Shown here: one piece after another, positions 16,029 to 25,444 of the stretch
Layout of the letters: each line of letters begins with the position of its first letter
Numbering within the stretch: position 1 is the stretch's first letter
Origin: Amycolatopsis orientalis DSM 40040 = KCTC 9412
Lineage (GTDB): Bacteria > Actinomycetota > Actinomycetes > Mycobacteriales > Pseudonocardiaceae
Direction: 5' to 3'
Assembly: GCF_000478275.1 (NCBI RefSeq)
Contig: NZ_ASJB01000028.1
Location: 62,001 to 126,000 of the forward strand
Length of the DNA: 64,000 nucleotides
Notes under the pieces: generated by a model
Databases searched by the model: none
The model's input: only the letters and a program-made list of their open reading frames with translations
What the model was told of the DNA's origin: nothing
Program-made: the position numbers and the translations under genes

Positions 16029-16622
16029 ATGGCCGGCCGCAGCTGGGCAGGCACGACGCTGGACGACCGCAAGGCCGCCCGCCGGGGACAACTCGTCGAG
16101 GCGGGTCTCGACCTGCTCGGCACCCAGGGCAGCGCCGGGGTGAGTGTCCGCGCGGTCTGCCGCCACGCCAAGCTCACCGAGCGGTACTTCTACGAGAGCT
16201 TCACCGACCGCGAGGAACTGGTCGTCGCGGTCTACGAGTTCATCGCCGAGCAGGCGCGGCAGGCCCTGGTCGACGCGGTCAGCGACACGGCCGCCCCCGC
16301 GGACAGGGCGAAGGCCGCCGTCCGCGCCTTCGTCGAACTGATGCTCGACGACCCGCGCAAGGGCCGCGTGCTCCTGCTCGCGCCGATCACGGATCCCGCG
16401 CTGACCACCCGCGGGATCGCACTCCTGCCCTCCTTCGCCGAGTTGGTCAGCGGGCAGCTCTCCCACGGCGACGCGGCCGAACGGCAGATGATCTCGATCG
16501 GGCTGGTCGGCGCGCTGAGCAACGTCTTCATCGCCTACCTCGACGGCTCGCTCAAGGTGAGCCGCGACCGCCTGATCGACCACTGCGTCCGCCTCGTCCT
16601 CGGCGCCGACCGTCAGCCCTGA
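16029..16622 (+). CDS. TetR-family transcriptional regulator
   Basis: A 197-residue repressor. The helix-turn-helix spans about residues 15-62: [20 protein letters not shown] and [20 protein letters not shown] with [13 protein letters not shown]. The C-terminal ligand domain shows no diagnostic family motif. AAGAGGAG lies eight bases before the ATG. It is divergent from the MpaB/LLM operon and most likely controls it through the palindromes in between. Its last ten bases overlap the 3' end of the convergent aldolase gene. Confidence 0.9.
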   Translation: MAGRSWAGTTLDDRKAARRGQLVEAGLDLLGTQGSAGVSVRAVCRHAKLTERYFYESFTDREELVVAVYEFIAEQARQALVDAVSDTAAPADRAKAAVRAFVELMLDDPRKGRVLLLAPITDPALTTRGIALLPSFAELVSGQLSHGDAAERQMISIGLVGALSNVFIAYLDGSLKVSRDRLIDHCVRLVLGADRQP

Positions 16623-17647
16623 CCGCGTTCGGCGACCAGCTGCAGGGCGATGTCGATGATCATGTCCTCCTGCCCGCCCACGTACTTCGCGGCGCCGACG
16701 CGGTACAGGATTTCGTGCGCGGGGACGTCATAGCGTTCGGCGGCGCGCTCCGCGTGCAGCAGGAAACTCGAGTACACGCCCGCGAAACCCTGCACGATCG
16801 ACGACCGGTCCATCACCGGCAGCCGCGTGATGTAGGGCTTCACGACGTTCTCGGCCGCGTCCATCAGCACGTCCTTGTCGACGCCGGTGCGGATCCCGAG
16901 CCGTTCGAACGTCGCCGCGAGCACCTCCGTCGGCGAATTGCCCGCGCCGGCGCCGAGCGCGACGAGTGAGCCGTCGATCTGCCGGGCGCCCGCGCGGTAG
17001 GCCAGCACGGAGTTCGCGACACCGAAGCTCAGGTTCTGGTGCCCGTGATAGCCGACCTGCGCCTCGTCCCCGAACTCCGCCACCAGCGCGGCGATCCGGT
17101 CGGCGGACTCCTCCAGGATCAGCGCCCCGGCCGAGTCGACGACGTACACGCACCGGCATCCGGCGTCGACCATGATCCGGCCCTGTTTCGCCAGCGCCTC
17201 CGGTGTGGACATATGGGACAGCATCAGGAAACCGACCGTCTCCAGCCCGAGGTCCCGCGCCGCGCCGAAGTGCTGGACGGAGACGTCGGCCTCGGTGCAG
17301 TGGGTCGCGATCCGGACCGCGCCTGCGCCGAGATCGGCCGCCACCCGCAGGTCGCCGACCGTGCCGAGGCCGGGCAGGAGCAGCACGGCGATCTTCGCGT
17401 GCCGCGCCTCGTCGACCGCCGCCTCGATCAGTTTCCGTTCGTCGACCAGGGAAAAGCCGTAGTTGAACGTCGAGCCGCCGAGACCGTCGCCGTGGCTGAC
17501 CTCGATCAGCGAGACGCCCGCGTCGTCCAGCGCCCGCACGGTGTCGCGCACGTTCTTCTCGGTGAACTGGTGCGCCATCGCGTGGCTGCCGTCGCGCAGG
17601 CTCGTGTCGACCAGCCGGACCTCGCGGTCCACGTCGTCCCAGCTCAT
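16613..17647 (-). CDS. 4-hydroxy-2-oxovalerate aldolase
   Basis: A 344-residue DmpG/MhpE/HsaF-type aldolase that splits 4-hydroxy-2-oxoacids to pyruvate and an aldehyde. The N-terminal [20 protein letters not shown] holds the metal-binding Asp. [18 protein letters not shown] and [20 protein letters not shown] (metal-binding HxH) follow, and the C-terminal [20 protein letters not shown] helices form the interface with the dehydrogenase partner. Its ATG overlaps the stop of the acylating dehydrogenase gene (ATGA), as usual for this channelling pair. No 2-hydroxypentadienoate hydratase gene is next to it. Confidence 0.95.
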   Translation of the reverse strand: MSWDDVDREVRLVDTSLRDGSHAMAHQFTEKNVRDTVRALDDAGVSLIEVSHGDGLGGSTFNYGFSLVDERKLIEAAVDEARHAKIAVLLLPGLGTVGDLRVAADLGAGAVRIATHCTEADVSVQHFGAARDLGLETVGFLMLSHMSTPEALAKQGRIMVDAGCRCVYVVDSAGALILEESADRIAALVAEFGDEAQVGYHGHQNLSFGVANSVLAYRAGARQIDGSLVALGAGAGNSPTEVLAATFERLGIRTGVDKDVLMDAAENVVKPYITRLPVMDRSSIVQGFAGVYSSFLLHAERAAERYDVPAHEILYRVGAAKYVGGQEDMIIDIALQLVAERGQG

Positions 17648-18546
17648 GCCGCCACCCCCTGCGTGGCCAGCAGGTCGCCGATGCGGGCGGCCGCGGCCGT
17701 CATGATGTCGAGGTTGCCCGCGTACTTCGGCAGGAAGTCCCCGTTCCCGGCGACTTCGAGGAACACCGCGACCCGAGCCTGTCCGCTCCACCCCGGCCTC
17801 GGCGGGTCGTACTGCGGATCCGCCTTGAGCGTGTAGCCCGGCACGTAGCCCTGGACCGTCTCGACCATCCGGTGGATGGATTCGGTCACCGCGCCGAAGT
17901 CCGCGTCCGGGTCGATCGCGCAGAACACCGTGTCCCGCATGATCATCGGGGGCTCGACGGGGTTGATGATGATGATCGCCTTGCCGCGGCCCGCTCCCCC
18001 GACGAGTTCGATCCCGCGCGCCGTGGTCGCGGTGAACTCGTCGATGTTCGCCCGCGTCCCCGGGCCCGCCGAACGCGACGAGACGGACGCGACGATCTCG
18101 GCGTAGGGCACCGGCGTCACCCGCGACACCGCTCGCACGATCGGGATCGTGGCCTGGCCGCCGCAGGTGATGAGGTTGACGTTCGGCACGTCCAGCCGTT
18201 CGGGCAGGCCGACGGCCGGGCAGGTGAACGGACCGACCGCGGCCGGGGTCAGGTCGATCGCGCGGATCCCGGCGGCGGCGTAGCGCGGCGCGTTCGCCAG
18301 ATGCGCCTTCGCCGAGGTCGCTTCGAAGACGAGGTCCGGCAGTTCGTCGCGGGACAGCAGCCAGTCGACACCTTCCGCCGACGTCTCCAGCCCCAGCTGC
18401 GCGGCCTTCGCCAGCCCGTCCGAGGCCGGGTCCACGCCGACCATGTACCGCACTTCGACGTGTTCGCTGCGCTTCAGCTTCGCGAGCAGGTCGGTGCCGA
18501 TGTTCCCGGGACCGACGATCGCGGCCACCGCTTTCCGTTGCGCCAT
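17644..18546 (-). CDS. Acetaldehyde (propanal) dehydrogenase, acylating
   Basis: A 300-residue CoA-acylating aldehyde dehydrogenase (MhpF/HsaG type) that turns the aldolase's aldehyde into acyl-Co[21 protein letters not shown] is the NAD-binding loop, [20 protein letters not shown] carries the catalytic Cys, and [20 protein letters not shown] the conserved SxxSxGPGTRxNIDE motif. The ATG is at 18544-18546, 41 bases from the divergent IclR-type regulator, which probably controls the pair. Confidence 0.95.
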   Translation of the reverse strand: MAQRKAVAAIVGPGNIGTDLLAKLKRSEHVEVRYMVGVDPASDGLAKAAQLGLETSAEGVDWLLSRDELPDLVFEATSAKAHLANAPRYAAAGIRAIDLTPAAVGPFTCPAVGLPERLDVPNVNLITCGGQATIPIVRAVSRVTPVPYAEIVASVSSRSAGPGTRANIDEFTATTARGIELVGGAGRGKAIIIINPVEPPMIMRDTVFCAIDPDADFGAVTESIHRMVETVQGYVPGYTLKADPQYDPPRPGWSGQARVAVFLEVAGNGDFLPKYAGNLDIMTAAAARIGDLLATQGVAA

Positions 18547-18587
18547 GTCGGATGACGCTCCCCGAGCGGATAGGGCACACTCAACCC

Positions 18588-19355
18588 ATGCGTGCCGCTG
18601 GGCGGAACGACGAGGAGGAACGAACCGGAGCGGACGGCCTCGTGGCCGCCCGGATCTCCGCGCTGCTCTCGGCCTTCCGGCCCGGCGACGAGGCCTTGGG
18701 TGTCTCCGAACTGGCGCGGCGGACCGGACTGGCGAAGTCGACGGTCCACCGGCTCACCGGTCACCTGGTCGCGACCGGACTGCTCGAACGCGAGGGCCCG
18801 GCGCTGCGGCTCGGGCTGAAGCTGTTCGAGATCGGCCAGCTGGCGGTGCGACGCCGCGGACTGGTCGAGGCGGCGCGCCCGTATCTCGCCGACCTCCGCG
18901 AAGCGACGCGGAACACGGTGCATCTCGCGGTCCTGGAGGGCACGGAGGTCGTCTATCTCGACATCCTGCGGGGACCGGACGCGCCCTCGCTGCCGTCCCG
19001 GATCGGCGGCCGCTTTCCCGCGCACGCCACCGGGGTCGGGAAGGCGATCCTCGCCTTCTCGCCGGAATCCGTGGTGACACAGGTGATCGAGGCCGGATTG
19101 CCCCGGGTGAGCGTCCGGACGATCACCGCCGCCGGACTGTTGCGCCGTCAGCTCGCGAAGGTCCGCGCCGACGGGATCGCGTTCGAACGCGAGGAATCCG
19201 GCGTCGGCGTCGTCTGCGCGGCGAGCCCGCTCCTCGACGCGAAAGGCGTCGCGGTGGCGGCGTTGTCGATCTCCGGCTGGGCGAATCGCATGCACACCAG
19301 CCGCGTCGCGCCCGCGGTCCGGACCGCGGCTTTGGCCCTGTCACGAAATCTCTAG
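18588..19355 (+). CDS. IclR-family transcriptional regulator
   Basis: A 255-residue regulator with an N-terminal winged helix ([20 protein letters not shown], then [20 protein letters not shown]) and a C-terminal effector domain ([40 protein letters not shown]). It is divergent from the aldolase/dehydrogenase pair and is the likely regulator of that pathway. The ATG at 18588 fits the family start; an in-frame ATG at 18552 would add 12 residues. Neither has a clear ribosome-binding site, so the mRNA may be leaderless. Confidence 0.9.
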   Translation: MRAAGRNDEEERTGADGLVAARISALLSAFRPGDEALGVSELARRTGLAKSTVHRLTGHLVATGLLEREGPALRLGLKLFEIGQLAVRRRGLVEAARPYLADLREATRNTVHLAVLEGTEVVYLDILRGPDAPSLPSRIGGRFPAHATGVGKAILAFSPESVVTQVIEAGLPRVSVRTITAAGLLRRQLAKVRADGIAFEREESGVGVVCAASPLLDAKGVAVAALSISGWANRMHTSRVAPAVRTAALALSRNL

Positions 19356-19400
19356 CTCGTCGACCGAGGGCTCGTGACGTGCCCGCTCTTCCCGCCCTGA

Positions 19401-19425
19401 CCCCGCATTTCGTCCTCTGGATGCG
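19401..19425. repeat. Intergenic repeat, family B
   Basis: CCCCGCATTTCGTCCTCTGG followed by ATGCG lies between the 3' ends of the IclR gene and the convergent MBL gene, three bases before the latter's stop. It probably ends transcription from both sides. Confidence 0.65.
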
Positions 19426-19428
19426 TTT

Positions 19429-20139
19429 TCAGCCGCCGAACATCAGCCGCCAGTCGTCCAGCGACTTGGGCTGGAACACGAAGTTCGTCTCCTTCACCCG
19501 CGAAAGGTGCGCCGACGGTTCCGCCGAGTACTGGTGACCCGGGTAGACGACCGGATCGCCGTCCAGCCCGGCCAGCCACTGCAGGCTCCGGTAGATCGCT
19601 TCCGCGTCGCCGCCGGGGAAATCGGTGCGGCCACAGCCTTCGAGGAACAGCGTGTCCCCCGAAACGAGACGGCCGTCGACGAGGAAGCACTGGCTTCCCG
19701 GCGTATGCCCCGGCGTGTGCAGCAGCCGGATCGGGACCGCGCCGACCTCCAGGACGTCGTCGTGTTCGTGCGAGCGCAGATCGGTCCCGGAAACGCCGGT
19801 GATCCGGCGGACCCACTCGGCTTCCGCGGCGTTGACGTGGATCGGCACCTGGACGCGCTCCAGCAGTTCCGCGATCCCCGGCAGCGAGAAGCCCATCATC
19901 TCGCCGCCGACGTGATCGGGGTGATGATGCGTGGCGAGGACGCCGGTCGGCCGCATGCCGTCGGCCTCCAGCACATCCAGCAGATCGCCGACGGCGTACG
20001 CCGGGTCGACGATGACGGCCTCGTTCGTCTCCCGGTCGCCGATCAGGTAGGCGAAGTTGACCATCTGCGTCGCGACCGGATCACCCACCGCGAAGTCACG
20101 GCCCGCGAGCAACTGCCGGAAGTACAGCCTGTCAGCCAT
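19429..20139 (-). CDS. MBL-fold metallohydrolase
   Basis: A 236-residue metallo-beta-lactamase-fold enzyme. The metal motif is LATHHHPDHVGGEMM, with further ligands in LLHTPGHTPGSQCF, LVSGDTLFLEGCGRTDFPGG and VVYPGHQYSAEP, a pattern close to persulfide dioxygenase/glyoxalase II types. The ATG at 20137-20139 has AAGG at good distance; a GTG six bases upstream would be too close. It lies 19 bases after the DinB-type gene on the same strand; the pairing with a DinB (thiol-dependent) protein fits mycothiol or persulfide chemistry, an inference. Confidence 0.87.
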   Translation of the reverse strand: MADRLYFRQLLAGRDFAVGDPVATQMVNFAYLIGDRETNEAVIVDPAYAVGDLLDVLEADGMRPTGVLATHHHPDHVGGEMMGFSLPGIAELLERVQVPIHVNAAEAEWVRRITGVSGTDLRSHEHDDVLEVGAVPIRLLHTPGHTPGSQCFLVDGRLVSGDTLFLEGCGRTDFPGGDAEAIYRSLQWLAGLDGDPVVYPGHQYSAEPSAHLSRVKETNFVFQPKSLDDWRLMFGG

Positions 20140-20158
20140 GGCCACACCTTACGGGGCC

Positions 20159-20680
20159 TCACTCCCCCACGGTGCCGTCGGCCAGCTCTCGCAGGATGTC
20201 CAGATGGCCGGTGTGCCGCGCCGTCTCCTGGACGACGTGCGCGAGCACCCACCGGACGGTGAACCTCCTCGACCGGCGCGCCCGGTCACCGGGCGAGACC
20301 CCGGCCAGCGCGGCTTCCGAGTGGGCCCACTCGGCGCGGTAGGACTCGACGACCGACCGCGGATCGTCGTCCTCGGTCAGGTCCCAGCTCGGATCCGGTG
20401 AGCCTTCCCACAGCGACGGCAGCTCCTCCCCGCCCGCTTCGATCGACAGCCACCAGCGCTCGACCGCGGTCAGATGCTTGAGTACGCCCAGCGCGCTCAT
20501 CCTCGGCGACCCCGGCAGCGGTGTCGCGGCCGCCTGCTCCCTGGTCAGCCCGGCGACCTTGTTCACCGCGGTGGCACGGAGAAAGCGCAGGAAGTCCCAC
20601 TGGATCCCGGCCTCGTCCTCGGCGATCCCGTCCGGCCAGGCCCGCTCCACCGGCTCGGCGCTCGAACTCGTGTTCGACAT
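20159..20680 (-). CDS. DinB-family protein (DUF664)
   Basis: A 173-residue four-helix-bundle protein. Metal-ligand histidines are visible in MSALGVLKHLTAVERWWLSI and WVLAHVVQETARHTGHLDIL, the typical H...HxxxH triad of DinB/YfiT-like proteins. In actinobacteria many act as mycothiol-dependent transferases. It is the first gene of a pair with the MBL hydrolase and is divergent, by 41 bases, from the DMT-type transporter. Confidence 0.88.
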   Translation of the reverse strand: MSNTSSSAEPVERAWPDGIAEDEAGIQWDFLRFLRATAVNKVAGLTREQAAATPLPGSPRMSALGVLKHLTAVERWWLSIEAGGEELPSLWEGSPDPSWDLTEDDDPRSVVESYRAEWAHSEAALAGVSPGDRARRSRRFTVRWVLAHVVQETARHTGHLDILRELADGTVGE

Positions 20681-20721
20681 GCGGACACCTTACACATCGG
20701 ACAGGGCTAGGCTGGCTCGTC

Positions 20722-21573
20722 ATGTGGTGGGGATTGATCTGCGCGTTCTTCGCGGCCTGTGCGTACGGCGTCGCTTCGGTGATGCAAGCGATCGCCGCGA
20801 AGGCGACCTCGGGCGACGAAGACCGCGTCGATCCCCAGCTTCTCGTACGGGTGCTGCGGCAGTGGAAGTTCGTCGCGGGCCTGGCGCTGGACGTCGTCGG
20901 GTTCGTCGCGCAGGTGGTCGCGCTGCGCGTGCTGCCACTGTTCGTGGTCCAGGCGGCGCTGGCGGGCAGTCTCGCCGTGACCGCGGTCGCGGCGCGGACG
21001 CTCGGTGTCCGGCTGGGACGTCGCGAGTGGACGGCGGTCGCGGTGGTCTGCGCCGGGCTGGCGCTGCTCGGGATGTCGGCGGAGAGCGAAGGTTCGTCGG
21101 CGACCGGGCTGGGTTTCCGGCTCGTGCTGGTCGGCGCGGTGGTCGTACTCGGCACGGCCGGGATGTTCGCCGGCCGCGCGGCACGGCGGATCCGGACACC
21201 GGCGCTGGGGCTGATCGCCGGGCTGTGCTTCGGCGTCGTCGCGCTTTCCGGCCGGGTGCTCCCCAGCCTGGCCCCGCTCGACCTGCTGACCGACCCGGCC
21301 GCGTACACACTGGCCGCGGCGGGCGCGATGGCGATGCTGTTCTACGCCACCGCGCTGCAACGCGGCAGTGTCACCACCTCGACCGCGATGATGGTGATCG
21401 GCGAGACCGTGTTCCCGTCCCTGATCGGGGTGCTCGTGCTCGGCGACACCACGCGACCCGGTTTCGCGGCCGTCGCGGCGGTGGGTTTCGTGCTCGCCGT
21501 TTCGGCGGCGCTGGCACTGGCCCGGTTCGGCGAGCCCGCCCCGATCGAGCCGGTCAGCGCGCCGCTCGGCTGA
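20722..21573 (+). CDS. DMT/EamA-like membrane protein
   Basis: A 283-residue integral membrane protein with about nine to ten hydrophobic helices. It starts MWWGLICAFFAACAYGVASV; the repeat-end motif ETVFPSLIGVLVLGDTTRPG resembles the second half of EamA transporters. Substrate unknown. The ATG at 20722 is chosen because longer starts would add soluble Arg-rich sequence opposite the DinB gene. Its final 20 bases overlap the 3' end of the convergent siderophore permease gene. Confidence 0.8.
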   Translation: MWWGLICAFFAACAYGVASVMQAIAAKATSGDEDRVDPQLLVRVLRQWKFVAGLALDVVGFVAQVVALRVLPLFVVQAALAGSLAVTAVAARTLGVRLGRREWTAVAVVCAGLALLGMSAESEGSSATGLGFRLVLVGAVVVLGTAGMFAGRAARRIRTPALGLIAGLCFGVVALSGRVLPSLAPLDLLTDPAAYTLAAAGAMAMLFYATALQRGSVTTSTAMMVIGETVFPSLIGVLVLGDTTRPGFAAVAAVGFVLAVSAALALARFGEPAPIEPVSAPLG

Positions 21574-22615
21574 CCCCACGACGGGACACCAGCAGCCAAG
21601 CCAGGTACAGCCCGCCGATCGCCCCGGTCACGAGGCCGACGGGCAGGCCGGCCAGGAACTGCTGGGTGATCAGATCGCTCGTCACCAGCAGGAGCATCCC
21701 CATCAGCGCGGCCGCGGCGAGCCCGGGACCCGAAGACCGCGTGAGCCGCTTCGCCAGCTGAGGTGCGGCGAGGGCCAGGAACGCGATCGGACCGGCGGCC
21801 GCCGTCGCGATCGAGCACAGCCCCACGCTGACCCCGAGCAGCACGATCCGGCTCCGCTGGACCGGCACGCCGAGTCCCATGGCCGAGTCGTCGCCCATCT
21901 CCAGCAACGAAAGCCTTCTGCCGTAGACGAAGGCGGGCGGAAGCAGGACGGCGATGGCGACCGCGACCGGGACCACGTGCTCCCACCCGCGTCCGTTGAG
22001 CCCGCCGACCAGCCACGCCTGTGCCGCCAGGCCGTCCTGCCAGGCCGCCCTGGTGAGCAGGTAGGAGTTGAACGCGATGAGCATCGCGTTCACCCCGATC
22101 CCGACGAGGATCAGCCGGAACGCGTGCACGCCGCGGTTCAGCGCGAGCAACGCGATCAGGGCCGCCGTCACGACGCCGCCGACCAGCGCGCCCGCCGACA
22201 CCTGGAGCATGCCGCCGTGCACGACGATGATCGACAACAGCGCGCCCGCGGCGGCCCCTTCGGTGAAGCCGATGAAATCAGGGCTGCCCAGAGGATTTCC
22301 GGACAGGCTCTGCAGGATCGCGCCACTGACCGCGAGCGCGCCGCCGACCAGCAGCGCGGTCAGCAGCCGCGGCAGGCGCAGTGTGGTCACGATGAATTCG
22401 GTGCTCCGGTCGCCGAAGCCGAACAACGTCTGGATGACTTCGCCGACGGACAACGGGTAATCGCCGGTCGTCATGCTGACCGCGCCGACGAAGAACACGG
22501 TGACGGCCAGCAGCGTGACGACGATCGCCGCCCTCGGGGTGACACGCAGGGAAAGCCCGCCGCCCGGGGTGCGCAGGACGCGGGTGCTCAACGGTGGTCG
22601 CTCCTTGATCGTCAC
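21554..22615 (-). CDS. FecCD-family ferric-siderophore permease
   Basis: A 353-residue inner-membrane permease subunit of a BtuC/FecD-type importer with about nine to ten helices. Signatures are TLRLPRLLTALLVGGALAVS, GAILQSLSGNPLGSPDFIGF and PIAFLALAAPQLAKRLTRSS. It pairs with the permease at 22612. It starts at GTG 22613-22615, overlapping that gene's stop (GTGA). The operon lies behind an iron box. No ATPase subunit is encoded alongside, so the importer must borrow one. Confidence 0.93.
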   Translation of the reverse strand: MTIKERPPLSTRVLRTPGGGLSLRVTPRAAIVVTLLAVTVFFVGAVSMTTGDYPLSVGEVIQTLFGFGDRSTEFIVTTLRLPRLLTALLVGGALAVSGAILQSLSGNPLGSPDFIGFTEGAAAGALLSIIVVHGGMLQVSAGALVGGVVTAALIALLALNRGVHAFRLILVGIGVNAMLIAFNSYLLTRAAWQDGLAAQAWLVGGLNGRGWEHVVPVAVAIAVLLPPAFVYGRRLSLLEMGDDSAMGLGVPVQRSRIVLLGVSVGLCSIATAAAGPIAFLALAAPQLAKRLTRSSGPGLAAAALMGMLLLVTSDLITQQFLAGLPVGLVTGAIGGLYLAWLLVSRRGVSRAAR

Positions 22616-23655
22616 AGCCGGGCCAGCTTCCTGCGGCGGCAGAGCGCGATGAACACCGGTGCGCCGACGAACGCGACCACGATGCCCGCCTGCAGTTCCT
22701 CGGGCGGGATCAGCACGCGGCCGAGGACGTCGGCGCCGATCAGCGCGATCGGCGCGAGCAGCATCGAATACGGCAGCACCCACCGCTGATCGGGGCCGAC
22801 CAGCATGCGTGCGGCGTGCGGTACGGCGAGGCCGAGGAACAGGATCGGCCCGACCGCCGCGGTCCCGGCACCGCAGAGCAGGGTCACCACGAGCGCCCCC
22901 AGGACCCGGGTACGGCCCACGTGGGCGCCGAGCGCCTTGCCGGTCTGGTCGCCGAGCGCGAGGACGTTGAGCGGCCGGGCGAGCAGCAGCGCGATGATCG
23001 CGCCGACCACGACGAACGGCGAGATCTGCAGCAGCACGTCCCATTTCCGGCCGCTGAGCGAACCGACGTTCCAGAACCGGAACTGGTTGAACGTCTCGGG
23101 CATCAGCAGCAGCACCCCGACGATGTAGGCCTGGAGCACGGCCATCACGGCGGCGCCGGCGAGCACGAGGCGGTCCGGGGTCGCGCTCCGGCCCGCCGAG
23201 CCGAGGAGATAGACCACCACCGAGGAGAGCGCCGCCCCGGCGAAGGCGAACCAGATGTAGCCGAGCACGCCGGAGACGCCGACGAAGGCGATACCCGACA
23301 CGACCGCGGCCGAGGCGCCGGTGTTGACACCGAGCAGGCCGGGATCGGCGAGCGGGTTCCGGGTGAGTGCCTGCATCACCGCGCCCGCCAGGCCGAGCGC
23401 CACCCCGACGACCACGCCCAGCAGCGTCCGCGGGATGCGGAGGTCGTGGATGATCACCGCGTCGGTCGAGCCGTCGTTGTGCCACAGCACCGACCAGGTC
23501 GAGGTGAACGGGATGCTCTTCGACCCGACCCAGATGCTGAGCAGGAAGACTAGTGCCAGCAGGGCGAGCCCGAGCACCAGGCCGCCGGCGCGGAACGTCC
23601 GTGCCGCCGCGCTCGGCGGGGACGCCGCGGCGGGCGGGCGTTCGGTGACGACCAC
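22612..23655 (-). CDS. FecCD-family ferric-siderophore permease
   Basis: A 347-residue partner permease. It has the family motifs DLRIPRTLLGVVVGVALGLA, GAVMQALTRNPLADPGLLGV and GPILFLGLAVPHAARMLVGP. The start is GTG 23653-23655 behind GGAGG. It is divergent from the siderophore exporter pair; two IdeR-like boxes lie in the 103-base gap. Together with the binding protein at 27309 it should take up the ferric siderophore. Confidence 0.93.
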   Translation of the reverse strand: MVVTERPPAAASPPSAAARTFRAGGLVLGLALLALVFLLSIWVGSKSIPFTSTWSVLWHNDGSTDAVIIHDLRIPRTLLGVVVGVALGLAGAVMQALTRNPLADPGLLGVNTGASAAVVSGIAFVGVSGVLGYIWFAFAGAALSSVVVYLLGSAGRSATPDRLVLAGAAVMAVLQAYIVGVLLLMPETFNQFRFWNVGSLSGRKWDVLLQISPFVVVGAIIALLLARPLNVLALGDQTGKALGAHVGRTRVLGALVVTLLCGAGTAAVGPILFLGLAVPHAARMLVGPDQRWVLPYSMLLAPIALIGADVLGRVLIPPEELQAGIVVAFVGAPVFIALCRRRKLARL

Positions 23656-23670
23656 GGGACCTCCTTCGAC

Positions 23671-23689
23671 TGAGGCGAGGCTAACCGAA
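23671..23689. promoter_or_regulatory. IdeR/DmdR-like iron box
   Basis: TGAGGCGAGGCTAACCGAA matches the 19-base iron-box consensus TTAGGTTAGGCTAACCTAA at 15 positions by eye. It lies 16 bases upstream of the permease start and should repress the permease operon when iron is plentiful. Confidence 0.7.
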
Positions 23690-23719
23690 CGCCGGAGTTC
23701 ACCTCAACGAGCTACCGAC

Positions 23720-23738
23720 TTAGACTAGCCTTACCTAC
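23720..23738. promoter_or_regulatory. IdeR/DmdR-like iron box
   Basis: TTAGACTAGCCTTACCTAC matches the consensus at 14 of 19 positions and lies 20 bases before the exporter start at 23759, so it probably controls the rightward exporter genes. Confidence 0.65.
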
Positions 23739-23758
23739 CCCGAACAACGGAGGCGCCG

Positions 23759-25444
23759 GTGACCGCAACGGCCACCACCAGCCGAAGCGTCCTGCGCCAG
23801 GCTATTTCCGGGCAACGACGGCAGGTCACGCTCGCGTCCATCCTCGCTGCCGGGCACCAAGGCGGTGAAGCACTCGTCCCGGTGATCATCGGCGTGGTGA
23901 TCGATCAGGCCGTCGCCGGCGGCTCGGTGGGCACGCTCGTGTTCTGGCTCGCCGTGCTCGGCGTGGTCTTCGCCGGACTGTCCTACAGCTACCGGTTCGC
24001 CGCGCGCGCGGCCGAAGGGGCCTCGCTGCGGGCGGCGCACGACATCCGCATCGCGATCAGCCGCCGGGTCCTGCATCCCGGCGGTGGCGCCGAAAACGGC
24101 AAGCTGGCCGGCGAACTGGTCAATATAGGCACCAGTGACGCGCAACGGGTCGGGGTCGTGAACGCCGCCCTGCCGTTCGGGATCGCCGCGCTCGCCGGAG
24201 TGCTGGTCAGCGCCGTCGCGCTGCTGCGCATGTCCCTCCCGCTCGGTCTCCTCGTCCTCCTGGGCACGCCGCCGCTGCTGTATCTCGCGCATCTCATCGG
24301 GAAACCGCTGGAGCGCCGGAGCGAGGCCGAGCAGGAACGCTCGGCGCACGCGTCGGGGGTCGCCACGGATCTGGTCGCCGGTCTACGGGTGCTCAAGGGC
24401 ATCGGCGCCGAGCCTGCCGCCGTCGCGCGCTACCGCGACACGAGCCAGAACTCGCTGAAGGCGACCTTGCGCGCCGCGAAGGCCAAGGCCTGGCACGACG
24501 GCGCGGTACTCGCGCTCACCGGTGTCTTCATCGCGATCGTCGCCCTCGTCGGCGGGCATCTCGCGTCGTCGGGCGCGATCAGCGTCGGCGACCTCGTCGC
24601 GGCGGTCGGGCTCGCCCAGTTCCTGCTCACCCCGTTCCTGATCTTCTCGTGGGTCAACAGCGAACTGGCGCAGGGCCGCGCGTCGGCGTCCCGCGTCGCC
24701 GACCTGCTGACCGCGCCGACGGCGGTCGAAACGGGCGACGGTGAACTTCCGTCGCCCGCCACCGGGAACGTCCGGCTTTCGGGCGTCTCCTACGGCAGCC
24801 TCCGCGGGGTCGATCTCGACATCCCGGCGGGGCAGCTGGTCGGCGTCGTCGCCACCGATCCCGCCACCGCGACAGATCTGCTCGACTGCCTAGGCCGCGC
24901 GGGCGATCCGGCCGAGGGCCAAGTCCGCGTCGACGGCATCGATCTGTCCACTGTGGACCCGGACCGGGTACGGGAGGTCGTCCTGGTCGCCGCGCACGAC
25001 GCGGACCTCTTCGAAGGGACGCTGGCGGAGAACGTCCACGCCGGTGGCCCCGCGCACGACCAAGCGCTGGCCGCGTCGGCGGCGGACGAGGTCGCGGCGG
25101 CGTTGCCGGACGGGATCGCGACCGCGGTCACCGAACGGGGACGCTCCCTTTCCGGCGGGCAGCGGCAACGAGTGGCCCTCGCCCGCGCGCTCGCCGCCGA
25201 GGCGCCGGTCCTCGTCGTCCACGACCCGACGACGGCGGTGGACACGGTGACCGAGGCGAGGATCGCCACCGGGCTCGCCCGGCTACGACAAGGACGGACC
25301 ACGATCCTGGTGACCACGAGTCCCGCCCTGCTCGCCGTGACGGACCGCGTCGTCGTCCTCGACGGCGGCCGGGTCACGGCCGAAGGCGGCCACGCCGAAC
25401 TCGCGCTCGATCGCGCCGACTACCGCGCGGCGGTGCTGTCATGA
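23759..25444 (+). CDS. ABC exporter half-transporter with degenerate P-loop (siderophore export)
   Basis: A 561-residue TMD-NBD protein: six membrane helices in residues 20-310 and an ATPase domain after about 335. The signature RGRSLSGGQRQRVALARALA is intact. The Walker A loop has become GVVATDPATATDLLDCLGRA (no GxGKS/T), and Walker B reads VLVVHDPTTAVDTVTE, where Pro replaces the catalytic Glu. It therefore supplies a good signature but no working nucleotide pocket. The GTG start has GGAGG upstream. Its stop overlaps the start of the second half-transporter (ATGA). Placement behind an iron box in a siderophore locus indicates export of the siderophore; uptake of the IrtAB kind is the main alternative. 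Confidence 0.88.
   Translation: MTATATTSRSVLRQAISGQRRQVTLASILAAGHQGGEALVPVIIGVVIDQAVAGGSVGTLVFWLAVLGVVFAGLSYSYRFAARAAEGASLRAAHDIRIAISRRVLHPGGGAENGKLAGELVNIGTSDAQRVGVVNAALPFGIAALAGVLVSAVALLRMSLPLGLLVLLGTPPLLYLAHLIGKPLERRSEAEQERSAHASGVATDLVAGLRVLKGIGAEPAAVARYRDTSQNSLKATLRAAKAKAWHDGAVLALTGVFIAIVALVGGHLASSGAISVGDLVAAVGLAQFLLTPFLIFSWVNSELAQGRASASRVADLLTAPTAVETGDGELPSPATGNVRLSGVSYGSLRGVDLDIPAGQLVGVVATDPATATDLLDCLGRAGDPAEGQVRVDGIDLSTVDPDRVREVVLVAAHDADLFEGTLAENVHAGGPAHDQALAASAADEVAAALPDGIATAVTERGRSLSGGQRQRVALARALAAEAPVLVVHDPTTAVDTVTEARIATGLARLRQGRTTILVTTSPALLAVTDRVVVLDGGRVTAEGGHAELALDRADYRAAVLS

Noticed and set aside
15018-16583. Longer form of the MpaB-type protein starting at 16583
   Set aside because: It would read through the divergent operator region and the TetR gene in antisense; the start at 15938 has a ribosome-binding site and family-like N-terminus.
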